NCBI RefSeq assembly: GCF_007860185.1
Contig: NZ_SJPY01000008.1
Coordinates: 172,702-236,701 of the forward strand
Reading direction: 5' to 3'
DNA length: 64,000 nt
Origin: Novipirellula aureliae
GTDB lineage: Bacteria; Planctomycetota; Planctomycetia; Pirellulales; Pirellulaceae
The position numbers and the translations under genes are program-made. The notes beneath the pieces were generated by a model. That model was not told the DNA's origin. It did no database searches and saw only the letters and a program-made list of their open reading frames with translations. Position 1 is the stretch's first letter; each line of letters begins with the position of its first letter. Below are positions 55,423 to 63,896 of this stretch, one piece after another.

Positions 55423-57620
55423 TTTCCTCGTTTTGATTTTGGAATGGGTGAAACGAATTGGACCGGGACATCGGGTAGTGCTCGCAGGAACGCCCGTCCG
55501 TACGGTTTGCTTTCAATCCTGGGGTCTAAAACGACAACCATACCTTTGTCTTCTTGAGTGCGGATCAAACGGCCAAATCCTTGCCGAAATTTGATGATTG
55601 CTTCAGGCAATTGGTAATCGGCAAACGGATTTCCACCTCCGGCACGAATCGCTTCGAGTTTTGCTTCCAACAGGGGATGGTCGGGGACGGCGAAGGGCAA
55701 CTTTGTAATTACCACGTTGGTCAATGCATCGCCTGGGACGTCGACGCCCTGCCAAAAACTGTCGGTGCCGAACAGAACTCCTTTGGGGTTACGACGGAAT
55801 GCATCGAGTAGTTGCGTACGGTTTTGTTCGCCCGCTTGGCTGTAGAGTTGGAGCCCTTTCTTCGCTAGCCAAGGCGTCAAAGCGGTCGCGCAACGGCGCA
55901 GCAGATCGTAACTGGTGAACAACACAAACGCATGTCCTTCGCTGTACGCGACGACGCGTTTGATTTGCTCAGGAATCGCCTTTTCGAACAATTCTCGTTC
56001 TTTCGAAGGGTCAGGCAGATTGCGAACGACGACTAGCTTTGCTTGTTCTTGATAATCAAAAGGGCTGCCGACACGAACCGACATTCCGTCCGTTAAACCG
56101 ACTCGGGACCGAAAAAACTCAAAACGATCGTCGTTACCCGTCGCCAAGGTTGCACTTGTCATCACCGCTGAGCGGATTTTGTCATTTTGAAACAGGGCTT
56201 CGCGAAGTGTTGCACCGACATCGACCGGAGACGCAGCCAGTGTGACTCGGTCGATTCCACGTCGTGATCCGGTCCGCTCAAGCCAATAGACGGAGTTGTC
56301 AAGTTCTTGCCCTAACCATTGCCTGAGGTTTCCTGATAACGCGTACAAACGCTCCGATGCGGATTCAAAATCTTTTTGGTCCGATTCATTTTTTTGGCCA
56401 TCGGCCTGCTGTTGCAACGCCTTGGCCAGGATTTCCATCGGCTCGCTTAGCGGATTGCTGACGACATCTTTACGCATGACTCGGCCATTTCGACCGCCTG
56501 TATTTTCCCACCAATCAAGTAGGTCGGCGAACAAATTCGATGCGGCAAAGCGGCAGCGGTCGACTTGTTGCTGAAGCCCATGAAGGTTTTTCTCAACGAG
56601 CAAACCTTTTTGGTTCCGGTCGTTGTAGAGCTTGTTAAACAGATAGTCAAATTGGCCGCTTGAAAGTCGAATTCCGAGGTGATCGCCTGCAACGGCTTCG
56701 ATGGTATGGCATTCGTCGAGGATGACAGCGTCGTAATCGGGCAGCACGGCAACGTCTTGTTGCCGAAGCGCCAAGTCGCTAAAAAACATCGCATGATTGA
56801 CCACCATGATCTCGGCATTCATCGCTCGGCGGCGTGCTTTGAAGTAAAAGCAATCTTTGAAGTGGGGGCATTTGCGGCCCAAGCAATTTCCTGTATCACT
56901 TTTTACTTCGTCCCAAACCGCCGCATCAGGCTTGATCGGCAACGTCGATAGCGATCCATCGTTCGTCGATTTTGCCCATTTTGTGACCTCTCGCAACTGC
57001 GCGTATTGGATATCGCCCGCGAGCATCGAGGTCATTTTTGCGTTCGCTCGTTCCATTCGACGGATCGACAAATAGTTACTTCGGCCTTTGACGAGGACGG
57101 CAGAGAACTCGCGAGGAATGACGCTGTTAAGCAGCGGAATGTCTTTGCCGATCAGCTGTTCCTGCAAACTTATCGTATGGGTTGAGACTAGAATCCGAAG
57201 CTTTCGCGGCGGTTTTTTCTCGTTACTCGGGGGCTTTTTGGCCGTCGGGATCTCATGGAGCGGGACTTCATTCGATTCGATTTCGTTAAGCAACGCATCG
57301 GTGTCCGCGGAGGGAGAGTCTTTTCCTTGGTTTTTGGTGGCAAACAGGATCGCGGGGACCATATATGCAAAGCTTTTTCCGGTTCCTGTACCCGCTTCGG
57401 CAACGAGGTGCTGCTCGTTTTCGAGAGCCTTTTCGACCGCTTTGGCCATCGTCAACTGCTGAGGCCGAGGCTGAAACTTGGTCAGCCTTCGCGAAATGCT
57501 ACCGCCAGCACCTAGAATTGAATCTGCGGTGATGTCGGGTTTCGCAGCTCCCGAAGGCTCTGGAGGCGGAAAATCTGATTTGGTCAAAGTTTTCTCGCAA
57601 GGTGAGAAAAGGAAGAGCAC
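55419..57620 (-). CDS. dinG: DinG-type ATP-dependent DNA helicase (XPD-like, Fe-S)
   Basis: The 733-residue protein shows Walker A AEAGTGTGKSFAYMVPA near 74-90 and a cysteine cluster for a [4Fe-4S] domain (GNCLGRKCPHFKDCFYFKAR near 244-263). It also has the DEAH-type box ILDECHTIEAVAGDH near 300 and C-terminal motifs including VLFTSYDLL, FGTDSFWQGVDVPGDAL and FRQGFGRLIRTQEDKG. This is the XPD/DinG superfamily 2 plan; DinG unwinds 5'-3' and resolves R-loops or G-quadruplexes. There is no N-terminal exonuclease domain as in Firmicute DinG. The reading frame opens at GTG 57620; a TTG at 57587 is an alternative, and the true start is unsure. It heads an operon with RluA and the Moco-carrier-like gene. 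Confidence 0.9.
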   Translation of the reverse strand: MLFLFSPCEKTLTKSDFPPPEPSGAAKPDITADSILGAGGSISRRLTKFQPRPQQLTMAKAVEKALENEQHLVAEAGTGTGKSFAYMVPAILFATKNQGKDSPSADTDALLNEIESNEVPLHEIPTAKKPPSNEKKPPRKLRILVSTHTISLQEQLIGKDIPLLNSVIPREFSAVLVKGRSNYLSIRRMERANAKMTSMLAGDIQYAQLREVTKWAKSTNDGSLSTLPIKPDAAVWDEVKSDTGNCLGRKCPHFKDCFYFKARRRAMNAEIMVVNHAMFFSDLALRQQDVAVLPDYDAVILDECHTIEAVAGDHLGIRLSSGQFDYLFNKLYNDRNQKGLLVEKNLHGLQQQVDRCRFAASNLFADLLDWWENTGGRNGRVMRKDVVSNPLSEPMEILAKALQQQADGQKNESDQKDFESASERLYALSGNLRQWLGQELDNSVYWLERTGSRRGIDRVTLAASPVDVGATLREALFQNDKIRSAVMTSATLATGNDDRFEFFRSRVGLTDGMSVRVGSPFDYQEQAKLVVVRNLPDPSKERELFEKAIPEQIKRVVAYSEGHAFVLFTSYDLLRRCATALTPWLAKKGLQLYSQAGEQNRTQLLDAFRRNPKGVLFGTDSFWQGVDVPGDALTNVVITKLPFAVPDHPLLEAKLEAIRAGGGNPFADYQLPEAIIKFRQGFGRLIRTQEDKGMVVVLDPRIESKPYGRAFLRALPDVPVQFVSPIPKSKRGK

Positions 57621-57969
57621 CGAGGATTCATGCGCTTGGACACCGTTTCGGTAACTCGTTTGCGCTAAAAAGTTTGCGTTAAATAGCTTGCGTGAATCAT
57701 TTGCAAACCGCGCGATGCCATCGCCCGATTGGCGTCAGCTTCGGTTGGCACGGCAGTTCACACGGCCTTCGCTAACGGCGAATGAATGATCCACGAGAAT
57801 GATTCACGATAGGAAGCGGCAACCCCCTGAGCATAACAACGATTTGTGGAATCGAATACAGCAAACGCCATCTAGGTTTTTCGCCGCAGTTCTTTAAAAT
57901 CAGGGGATTGATAGAATTGGCGAGCGACCGCTTTTCAGACTCCTCCCTTTACACAAAGAACGAATAACG
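57621..57969. other. Intergenic region with a widely spaced inverted repeat
   Basis: The 349 bases between divergent genes hold no gene. CGTGAATCATT (57691-57701) and AATGATTCACG (57798-57808) form an exact 11-bp inverted repeat 96 bp apart. This could be two operator half-sites or element ends. The promoter of the phosphofructokinase gene should lie in 57850-57960. Confidence 0.5.
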
Positions 57970-59253
57970 ATGCCAACTAGACAAAATCACGACATCAAGC
58001 GCGTTGCGATCCTTTTCGCTGGCGGACCAGCTCCGGCAGCCAATGCGGTGATTTCAACCGCAGCTTTTTCGTTTCTTGAAGAGGGTGCACAAGTTTTCGG
58101 TATCAAGCACGGCTATAGCCGATTGGCCGAATACACCGCTGCCGGACCGCTGCAGGAGGGGGTCGATTACATCACTTTTTCCCAGGATTCACTGACCAAC
58201 GCTCGCAGCAGCCGAGGAATCATGATTGGGACGGCACGAACCAACCCTGGCAAGCACGTCAATTCGCCCGATCACCTCAATGACCCCGAATTGGTCGCAC
58301 CGCTTCGCCGCGTTTATGAGGGGCTCTGCTCGCTTGAAATCGATGCCCTGATCTCGATTGGTGGCGATGATACGCTCAAAACGGCAAACAAGTTGAAAAT
58401 GTTCCAAGACGGATTGCCTGCCGACGCACGGCGGTTTCCCGTCGTCCATTTGCCAAAAACAATCGATAACGACTATTCCGGGATCGATTTCACCTTCGGC
58501 TTCTTTACCGCTGTCGAAACCTTGGCCGAAGAAATTCGCAACCTGAACTTCGATGCCGCTGCCGGGAGAGCCTATTTCCTTTGCGAGGCGATGGGGCGAA
58601 GCGCTGGATGGTTGGCTTACGGTGCCGCCATCGCGGGCGAAGCCAGCATGGTGCTAAGTGTCGAAGACGTCACCGGTGCTTTGGCGACCGAAGAAGTGGT
58701 CAATCATGAAACAGGAGAAAAGCGGAAAGTGATGGCGATCGATCGGGTTATCGACCGAATGGTCGACATGATCATCGCTCGCGAACGCGAAGGCCGTGAA
58801 TACGGCACGATCGTTGTCGCCGAAGGTATGGCCGAATTCTTGCCTGCGAAATACCTCGAAGGCGTGGATCGCGATGACCACGGTCATATCAATATCTCGT
58901 CGATCAATCTATCCGCTTTGTTTTCAAAGATGATTAGTCGCCGCTACAACGAACGAACCGGACGAAGCCGAAAAGTGAACGGCTTGCAACTCGGCTACGA
59001 AGCGCGATGTGCACCGCCTCATGCCTACGATGTCATGCTCGGTGCCCAACTAGGGGTCGGATCCTACCGAGCGTTGGTCGAAGAGAAACTAAACGGTGTG
59101 ATGGTCTCGGTCTCCGGCCAACTCGATTTGCACTTCGTACCCTTCGAACAACTCGTTGACCCTCAAACGCTTGTGACCAAAGTACGCTTCATCGAAACCG
59201 ACAGCGACTTCCACAAGTTGGCACGCTTCCTCGAAACCTGTATCGATATCTAA
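57970..59253 (+). CDS. pfp: Pyrophosphate-dependent-type 6-phosphofructokinase
   Basis: The 427-residue enzyme phosphorylates fructose-6-phosphate in glycolysis. The phosphoryl-donor motifs point to PPi: GGDDT at 131-135, where ATP enzymes have GGDGS, and PKTIDND at 162-168, with Lys163 where ATP enzymes have Gly. Other blocks are LFAGGPAPAANAVIS near 15-29, the substrate loop EAMGRSAGWLAYGAA, VVAEGMAEFLP and LGYEARCAPPHAYDVMLGAQLG. PPi enzymes run reversibly and could also serve gluconeogenesis. It is a singleton with ATG 57970 after AAAGAACGAATAACG. Confidence 0.9.
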   Translation: MPTRQNHDIKRVAILFAGGPAPAANAVISTAAFSFLEEGAQVFGIKHGYSRLAEYTAAGPLQEGVDYITFSQDSLTNARSSRGIMIGTARTNPGKHVNSPDHLNDPELVAPLRRVYEGLCSLEIDALISIGGDDTLKTANKLKMFQDGLPADARRFPVVHLPKTIDNDYSGIDFTFGFFTAVETLAEEIRNLNFDAAAGRAYFLCEAMGRSAGWLAYGAAIAGEASMVLSVEDVTGALATEEVVNHETGEKRKVMAIDRVIDRMVDMIIAREREGREYGTIVVAEGMAEFLPAKYLEGVDRDDHGHINISSINLSALFSKMISRRYNERTGRSRKVNGLQLGYEARCAPPHAYDVMLGAQLGVGSYRALVEEKLNGVMVSVSGQLDLHFVPFEQLVDPQTLVTKVRFIETDSDFHKLARFLETCIDI

Positions 59254-59397
59254 GACCCTCATACTTCGTTGTGACGCACGATTTGGTCATAACCCCATTC
59301 GAAACTTTTGAAGTTGCACGTTTTCGTACCAAAGGCATGACACCGGAGAGCCCAGGACGCAAATCCGGGCTAGGTGGCTGCCATCGCTTCGCGGCGA

Positions 59398-60693
59398 TCA
59401 GCCTGTCCTGGGACGGCGTTTTCGTCCGCTCGGCGCAAATTTTTTCCGAGTCGACCTGACGGCTTCGATCAAGCGATCGGCTTCGGCAAACGTGTTGTAG
59501 AAATAGAAACTCGCACGCGTTGTTGCCGTCGCGCCGATCGCGTCGTGTAGCGGCATTGTGCAGTGATGTCCTGCACGGACGGCAATCCCAAAGCTGTCGA
59601 GACTCTGGGCCGTGTCGTGCGCATGGGCGTGATCGATTAGAAAACTAACAATCCCCGATTTGCGATCGGGAGTCGGTCCAATGATTCGAACGCCCTCAAG
59701 TTCACGAAGTCCCGCATCGGCATAAGCACCGATGCGACGTTCGTAATCGTGGATCTTATCGAGACCAATCTGAGAAATGTACTGAATTGCCGCTCCGAGT
59801 CCGATCGCTTCCACGATCGGTGGCGTCCCCGCTTCGAATTTTTCAGGCAATGCCGCCGAGCTGAATCCGCTCGTTGTTACCTGATCAATCATGCCACCAC
59901 CGCCTAAGAATGCTGGCATTGCATCGAGGTGTTCCACCTTTCCGTACAACACACCGATGCCAGTGGGGCCGCATACCTTGTGCCCACTGAATGCCAAGAA
60001 GTCGACGTTCCAATCTTGGACATCGACCACGCTGTGAGGTGCCGCCTGAGCCGCATCGACCAACACGGTTGCTCCAACAGAGTGACCGAACTCGGTCCAC
60101 CGCTTGACGGGGAATTCCGTGCCCAGCGTGTTGGAGGCAGCGGTAAATGAAAACAACTTTGGCCGATGGCGATCGAGGTATTCCAGGACGACCTCGTCCG
60201 CGATGTCGAACTTGTCATCGATCGGGATAAAGACAACGTTCAAGCCAATTCGCTCGGCCAGTTGGTGCCAAGGAACGATGTTCGCATGATGCTCGGCGAT
60301 GGTTAGCAGGATGGTGTCACCGCTGCGAAGGTTTGTCTCGCCCCAGCTTCGTGCAACCGTATTGATCGCGGCGGTGCATCCGGCGGTAAAGACAATCTCC
60401 TTGTCTTCGGCAGCGTTTACAAACCGGGCGGTCGCCACGCGAGCTTGTTCATAGCGGTCCGTTGATTCCTCGCTAAGCGTATGGATGCCGCGGTGTACGT
60501 TGGCATAATAGGACTCGAAACAATCCGCCATCGTGTCGATCACTACGGACGGCCTTTGACTACTCGCTGCATTGTCGAGAAACGCCAGTGGTACGCCGTT
60601 GGAGACACGTCGTTTTAGGATCGGAAAGTCGCAACGATATTGCTCAGCATCAAAAATAGATGGATCCGCCGCGTGATTGGATAAGTTTGGCAT
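59398..60693 (-). CDS. sufS: SufS-type cysteine desulfurase
   Basis: SufS takes sulfur from cysteine via PLP and a persulfide for Fe-S cluster assembly. The 431-residue group II enzyme has YLDNAA-like LAFLDNAASSQRP near 37-49, the N-terminal NVHRGIHTLSEEST, TIAEHHANIVPW, DAAQAAPH, the PLP-binding Lys near 239 in AFSGHKVCGPTGIGVLYG, and the catalytic Cys near 378 in VRAGHHCTMPLHDAIGA. A basic tail (RKKFAPSGRKRRPRTG) follows. Its ATG overlaps the stop of sufU by one base (TAATG), so the two subunits are made together. sufBCD are not in the window. Confidence 0.95.
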   Translation of the reverse strand: MPNLSNHAADPSIFDAEQYRCDFPILKRRVSNGVPLAFLDNAASSQRPSVVIDTMADCFESYYANVHRGIHTLSEESTDRYEQARVATARFVNAAEDKEIVFTAGCTAAINTVARSWGETNLRSGDTILLTIAEHHANIVPWHQLAERIGLNVVFIPIDDKFDIADEVVLEYLDRHRPKLFSFTAASNTLGTEFPVKRWTEFGHSVGATVLVDAAQAAPHSVVDVQDWNVDFLAFSGHKVCGPTGIGVLYGKVEHLDAMPAFLGGGGMIDQVTTSGFSSAALPEKFEAGTPPIVEAIGLGAAIQYISQIGLDKIHDYERRIGAYADAGLRELEGVRIIGPTPDRKSGIVSFLIDHAHAHDTAQSLDSFGIAVRAGHHCTMPLHDAIGATATTRASFYFYNTFAEADRLIEAVRSTRKKFAPSGRKRRPRTG

Positions 60694-61148
60694 TAGGACT
60701 CTTCGCTAAGACTAGGGCCGCCGAACCGAGGGGGGCCGTTGGAATCTTCATCGTCATCAATATCGCGTACGGGTGAATGCACCGCACTTTGCAGCACTCG
60801 CCAAGACAACAAACAACATTTTTGCCGATTGGGAGTCAGTCGCGGGCCGAACAATTTCAGCATCTCTTCCGCGGAAAAAGCCTTGACTTCGTCAAGTGAC
60901 TTTCCTTCGATTGCTTCGGTTAACATCGATGCGGACGCTTGGCTGATTTTACAGCCTTCGCCATCGAACCAAGCTTGCTCAATTCGACCATCCTCGGACA
61001 ACTTCAAATCGATCTGGATAACATCACCGCAGAGCGGGTTGTTGCCTTCGTCGGAATGAGTGGCGTCGGCGAGTGATCCCCGATGGTACGGATCCTCGTA
61101 GTGCTCCAAAACGTGTTCTTGGTAGATGTCGTGTTCGCTAGGTGACAT
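60693..61148 (-). CDS. sufU: SufU-type Fe-S cluster assembly / sulfur-acceptor protein
   Basis: The 151-residue protein matches SufU, the zinc-binding sulfur acceptor for SufS. The ligands are visible: Cys40 and Asp42 in NPLCGD, Cys66 in DGEGCKISQASASM and Cys111 (with Cys112) in NRQKCCLLSWRVL. The insertion between the second and third ligands (EEMLKLFGPRLTPN) is typical of SufU compared with IscU. An acidic tail follows. It is the first gene of the sufU-sufS unit. Confidence 0.94.
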   Translation of the reverse strand: MSPSEHDIYQEHVLEHYEDPYHRGSLADATHSDEGNNPLCGDVIQIDLKLSEDGRIEQAWFDGEGCKISQASASMLTEAIEGKSLDEVKAFSAEEMLKLFGPRLTPNRQKCCLLSWRVLQSAVHSPVRDIDDDEDSNGPPRFGGPSLSEES

Positions 61149-61594
61149 TTTGACAATAGGAAATCGAGTAGAAAAAAACGAGCGCCCCGCTCTTTTCGGA
61201 CGCTTTCACCATTTAAGTCTACGCAAGTTGTCAAAAATCGGCGAGTCCCCCTTCCGCCAAAGTTAGTCCCAAAAACGCAGCGGCAGTCGTCAAGACTTTC
61301 GGGCATCGCGATGGCCCCAGAACAAAGGTGAAGGGGGTGGTTTATTGCTACAAACTTCTTTGCCTTGGTGGATGGCCCGGGTTTGCCCACCAATCACGCG
61401 AATGAACGCCAATAAAAAAACGTCTTGATGGATTCGTGTTGGTGATCAAATTCTGCAAAACTTGACAACGATCAACGGGTGCGTCTATCATGTTTTGGTT
61501 CACCTCGCTTGGGAACCGATGCGAGAACAAAACGAACGAAAGCATCTTTTGACTTGGCAATTCTGGTATTGTTCCGGTCCCATTCACCTTCGCG
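61149..61594. other. Intergenic / degraded region before the RHS remnant
   Basis: The 446 bases separate sufU from the RHS-like remnant. Frames overlap in several phases with no recognisable domain, and nothing is supported as a gene. The sequence may be decayed coding DNA upstream of the RHS tip. Confidence 0.45.
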
Positions 61595-62327
61595 GTGCAA
61601 CGAAAGAGTTGGACCATCTATGATCCGATCGGGCAACAAAAGAGTTTTGAGGACGTCGGTGCAAACGTCTGCCGTACGTACGACGCTTCTCCGCGATACT
61701 TTTTTCAATGCATTTCCACTTACGACGAACGCGACAAGCAAGGGGTCCGAATGCAGTTGCCACCCGAACGATATCTCCGCAGTTCACGACAACGACCATG
61801 CTTCCATGTACGACCCCACCGGCAAGTCTCGCTCCAGAGACCCGATTGGGTTCAAGGGTAGTCCTTGGAACCTTTACGAGTACGTTAATTCAAAGCCTCT
61901 TATTTCGACTGATCCGTTAGGATTGCTGGGCGATCCCGATCCATTGCCTAAGACAAAACCGCCGATTCCGAAAACCAAAATCGTTAAGAACTGCGTCCGC
62001 ATTGGTGGCAAAGCGTTTCTCGTGGTTTCGGTATTTGTTGAAGGAGTGTTGGTAGGAAAATGGATTGGTGATGAGTGCTTCCCACGCATTCCCGTTGATT
62101 CGGACCGTGCGCCTGAATGCAAGGGTAATAAGACTTGTATTTACTCATGTCGGTACATCGGGCCAGAAGCTTGCTCAACGGTTTTTACCATTAGCTACAA
62201 GGTGAACAATTGCTCAAGAGACTGCCCATCCAATATCAAGATCGACGTTTGTAATGCAGACCCGAGAGGCCAAGCTGCGAGGGATGGGGGATGTGATGGG
62301 AAGCATAGTCAGCGGAGGTGTCGATAA
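61595..62327 (+). pseudogene. RHS-repeat protein C-terminal remnant with Cys-rich tip (frameshifted fragment)
   Basis: From 61806 one frame encodes MYDPTGKSRSRDPIGF, then PWNLYEYVNSKPLISTDPLGL, the conserved end of the RHS-associated core that normally precedes a variable toxin tip. It continues for about 130 residues: a hydrophobic segment (AFLVVSVFVEGVLVGKWIG) and a tip with about ten cysteines. Upstream, in a different frame (61595-61780), SWTIYDPIGQQKSFEDVG and CRTYDAS resemble RHS YD-repeats. The core is therefore split by a frame change and the large N-terminal part is missing. An expression start at ATG 61806 is possible but lacks a ribosome site. It is probably an orphan RHS C-terminus left by recombination. 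Confidence 0.65.
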
Positions 62328-62503
62328 CTTGACTGTCCGTTGATGTGGGACGCAAAGTGCTTTCGCTACGTCGTTAGGCATAAGACAACTCCTTTTGCGA
62401 CTGGAGTGCTGCCGCGGGCAAGAACGCCGGGCTCATGATTCTTGATGCTCCGCCGGTGCCTGAGCGGAATTGTACTCACTACGGTTTGCAATTTTACTCT
62501 TAC

Positions 62504-62522
62504 TCGCGGTTGGTAACCGCGA
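62504..62522 (+). repeat. Hairpin just upstream of the orphan ORF
   Basis: TCGCGGTT-GGT-AACCGCGA is a perfect 8-bp stem with 3-nt loop, 12 bases before ATG 62535. It could occlude the start region in the mRNA, or be another small palindromic element. Confidence 0.6.
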
Positions 62523-62534
62523 TCGGTTAGTTAG

Positions 62535-62918
62535 ATGAGCAAATTCGGTTTAGATGCACTTATCCCTAGTACGCCCCAAAGCGAAAACCCCTCGATATTG
62601 AGAGATGTACGAGCGATGCACTCAGAAGCACCCAGTTGGAAAGACTTGAAAATAGGCGATAGAATCCGAATCGTAAAAATTCCTTCTGTTTTCGCCGAAT
62701 CACACTATCACAATGGCGACTGGGATGAGACGTTTGCACTTTATCGCGATTTAATTTTAAGGAATATGGTGGTGACAGTTTGTGAGATTGATGGCGCTGG
62801 CCGTCCGTGGATTGAATTCGATTCGCTTGACGCAGATGGCAATATTGCCAGTAATTCTCTTGCAGTCGACGACGATAGCTGGGTCTTTGCTGAGACGAAT
62901 CAAACGGGACGGGGGTAG
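62535..62918 (+). CDS. Small acidic protein of unknown function, candidate partner of the RHS tip
   Basis: The 127-residue protein is acidic and soluble, with no signal peptide or membrane helix. The middle reads WKDLKIGDRIRIVKIPSVF, suggesting a small beta-barrel of SH3 or KOW type, and the C-terminus has IEFDSLDADGNIASNSLAVDDDSWVF. I do not recognise the family. Its position 207 bases after an RHS C-terminal remnant is where immunity genes usually lie, so an immunity role is possible but unproven. The start at 62535 has a weak ribosome site. A strong terminator follows 46 bases after the stop, which supports it being a real transcribed gene. Confidence 0.6.
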   Translation: MSKFGLDALIPSTPQSENPSILRDVRAMHSEAPSWKDLKIGDRIRIVKIPSVFAESHYHNGDWDETFALYRDLILRNMVVTVCEIDGAGRPWIEFDSLDADGNIASNSLAVDDDSWVFAETNQTGRG

Positions 62919-62964
62919 TTTCTGAAGGAAACGACTGCTTGCACCGGATCGAAGCGACACCCGA

Positions 62965-62990
62965 ACGGTAGCCGAAAGGCTGCCGTTTTT
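62965..62990 (+). terminator. Rho-independent terminator with GAAA tetraloop
   Basis: ACGGTAGCC (62965-62973), a GAAA loop, and GGCTGCCGT (62978-62986) form a 9-bp stem with one G-T pair, followed by TTTTT to 62990. It closes the transcript of the 127-residue ORF. Confidence 0.85.
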
Positions 62991-62994
62991 CGTT

Positions 62995-63013
62995 GGTGGG
63001 CAGGATGCCCACC
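62995..63013. repeat. REP-like hairpin beside the HUH transposase
   Basis: GGTGGGCA-GGA-TGCCCACC is a perfect 8-bp stem with GGA loop. It has the same build (7-8 bp arms, GGA loop) as the 13 kb array units and lies 147 bases before the transposase start. Confidence 0.75.
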
Positions 63014-63159
63014 ATGGCTTTCGGCTGGATGCCGAGTCCACGCACGCTTCGATGACACACCAAGGGACAGAGCATGATTCTGGTGAATTTGCCTTTTCCC
63101 TAACCGAGGTATACGATTCTTGGTGATTCTGCTGATGCTTTTCTCTCGGGAGGTGTGTG

Positions 63160-63840
63160 ATGGTTCGGTTGGCACGTAGCGAAGTGTTTGATCCGCAAGA
63201 GGTCGTTGTCGCCCATCTCTACAATCGGACCTGCCGACGCTGTTTCCTGATGGGAAATGACCAAGTGTCCGGCAAAAACTTCGACCACCGGAAAATCTGG
63301 ATCGAAAAGTATCTGCAACAGTTTGCAGAATTTTTCTCTTTAGATTTGCTAGCTTTTTCAATACTAGACAACCACATCCACTTGATCCTAAGATCGCGGC
63401 CCGATCTGGTGGCGACCTGGAGCGATAGGGAGGTGGCTCGGCGCTGGCTGATGCTCTGTCCACACCGCCGCAAATCCGACGGGTCGCCTTTGCCGCCAAG
63501 CGAGCCAGAACTCAAATCGATCGCTGGTTGTCCAATCAAATGCCAAGAAATCCGCGAGCGGCTGAGCAGTTTCAGTTGGTGGATGCGGCTGTTGTGCCAA
63601 CGCGTTGCGATGCGAGCGAATCGCGAGGAACAGGAGTCGGGCCGGTTCTTCCAAGATCGCTACCGTGCAACTCGATTGACGGACGAAGCATCCCTGCTGG
63701 CCTGTGCCGCTTACGTGGATTTGAACCTGATTCGTGCCGCGATGGCGGAAACGCTGGAGCAGAGCGATCATACGTCGGTGCAAAAACGGACGCACACCAA
63801 GGGACAGAGCATGATTCTGGTGGATTTGCCTTTTCCCTAA
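63160..63840 (+). CDS. Y1/HUH (REP-associated tyrosine-type) transposase, copy 1, probably 3'-truncated
   Basis: The 226-residue protein has the IS200/RAYT-like fold. The N-terminus has HLYNRTCRRCFLMG at 19-32, the HUH motif is HIH at 72-74 in SILDNHIHLILRSRPD, and the candidate nucleophile Tyr185 is in ACAAYVDLNLIRAAMAE. GRFFQDRYRATRL near 161-173 is also typical. Family members nick and rejoin single-stranded DNA at short palindromes. ATG 63160 has GGGAGG six bases ahead, so it beats GTG 63157. The last residues (about THTKGQSMILVDLPFP) are encoded by the beginning of the next tandem unit. The natural C-terminus has thus been replaced at the duplication junction near 63793. Confidence 0.85.
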   Translation: MVRLARSEVFDPQEVVVAHLYNRTCRRCFLMGNDQVSGKNFDHRKIWIEKYLQQFAEFFSLDLLAFSILDNHIHLILRSRPDLVATWSDREVARRWLMLCPHRRKSDGSPLPPSEPELKSIAGCPIKCQEIRERLSSFSWWMRLLCQRVAMRANREEQESGRFFQDRYRATRLTDEASLLACAAYVDLNLIRAAMAETLEQSDHTSVQKRTHTKGQSMILVDLPFP

Positions 63841-63896
63841 CCGAGGTATACGATTTCTGGTGATTCTGCTGACGCTTTTCTCTCGGGAGGTGTGTG

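Noticed and set aside
61479..61805. N-terminal 109 residues joined to the RHS tip as one 282-residue protein
   Set aside because: The upstream part in this frame shows no RHS pattern, while a neighbouring frame shows YD-like motifs, so the single ORF is probably accidental.
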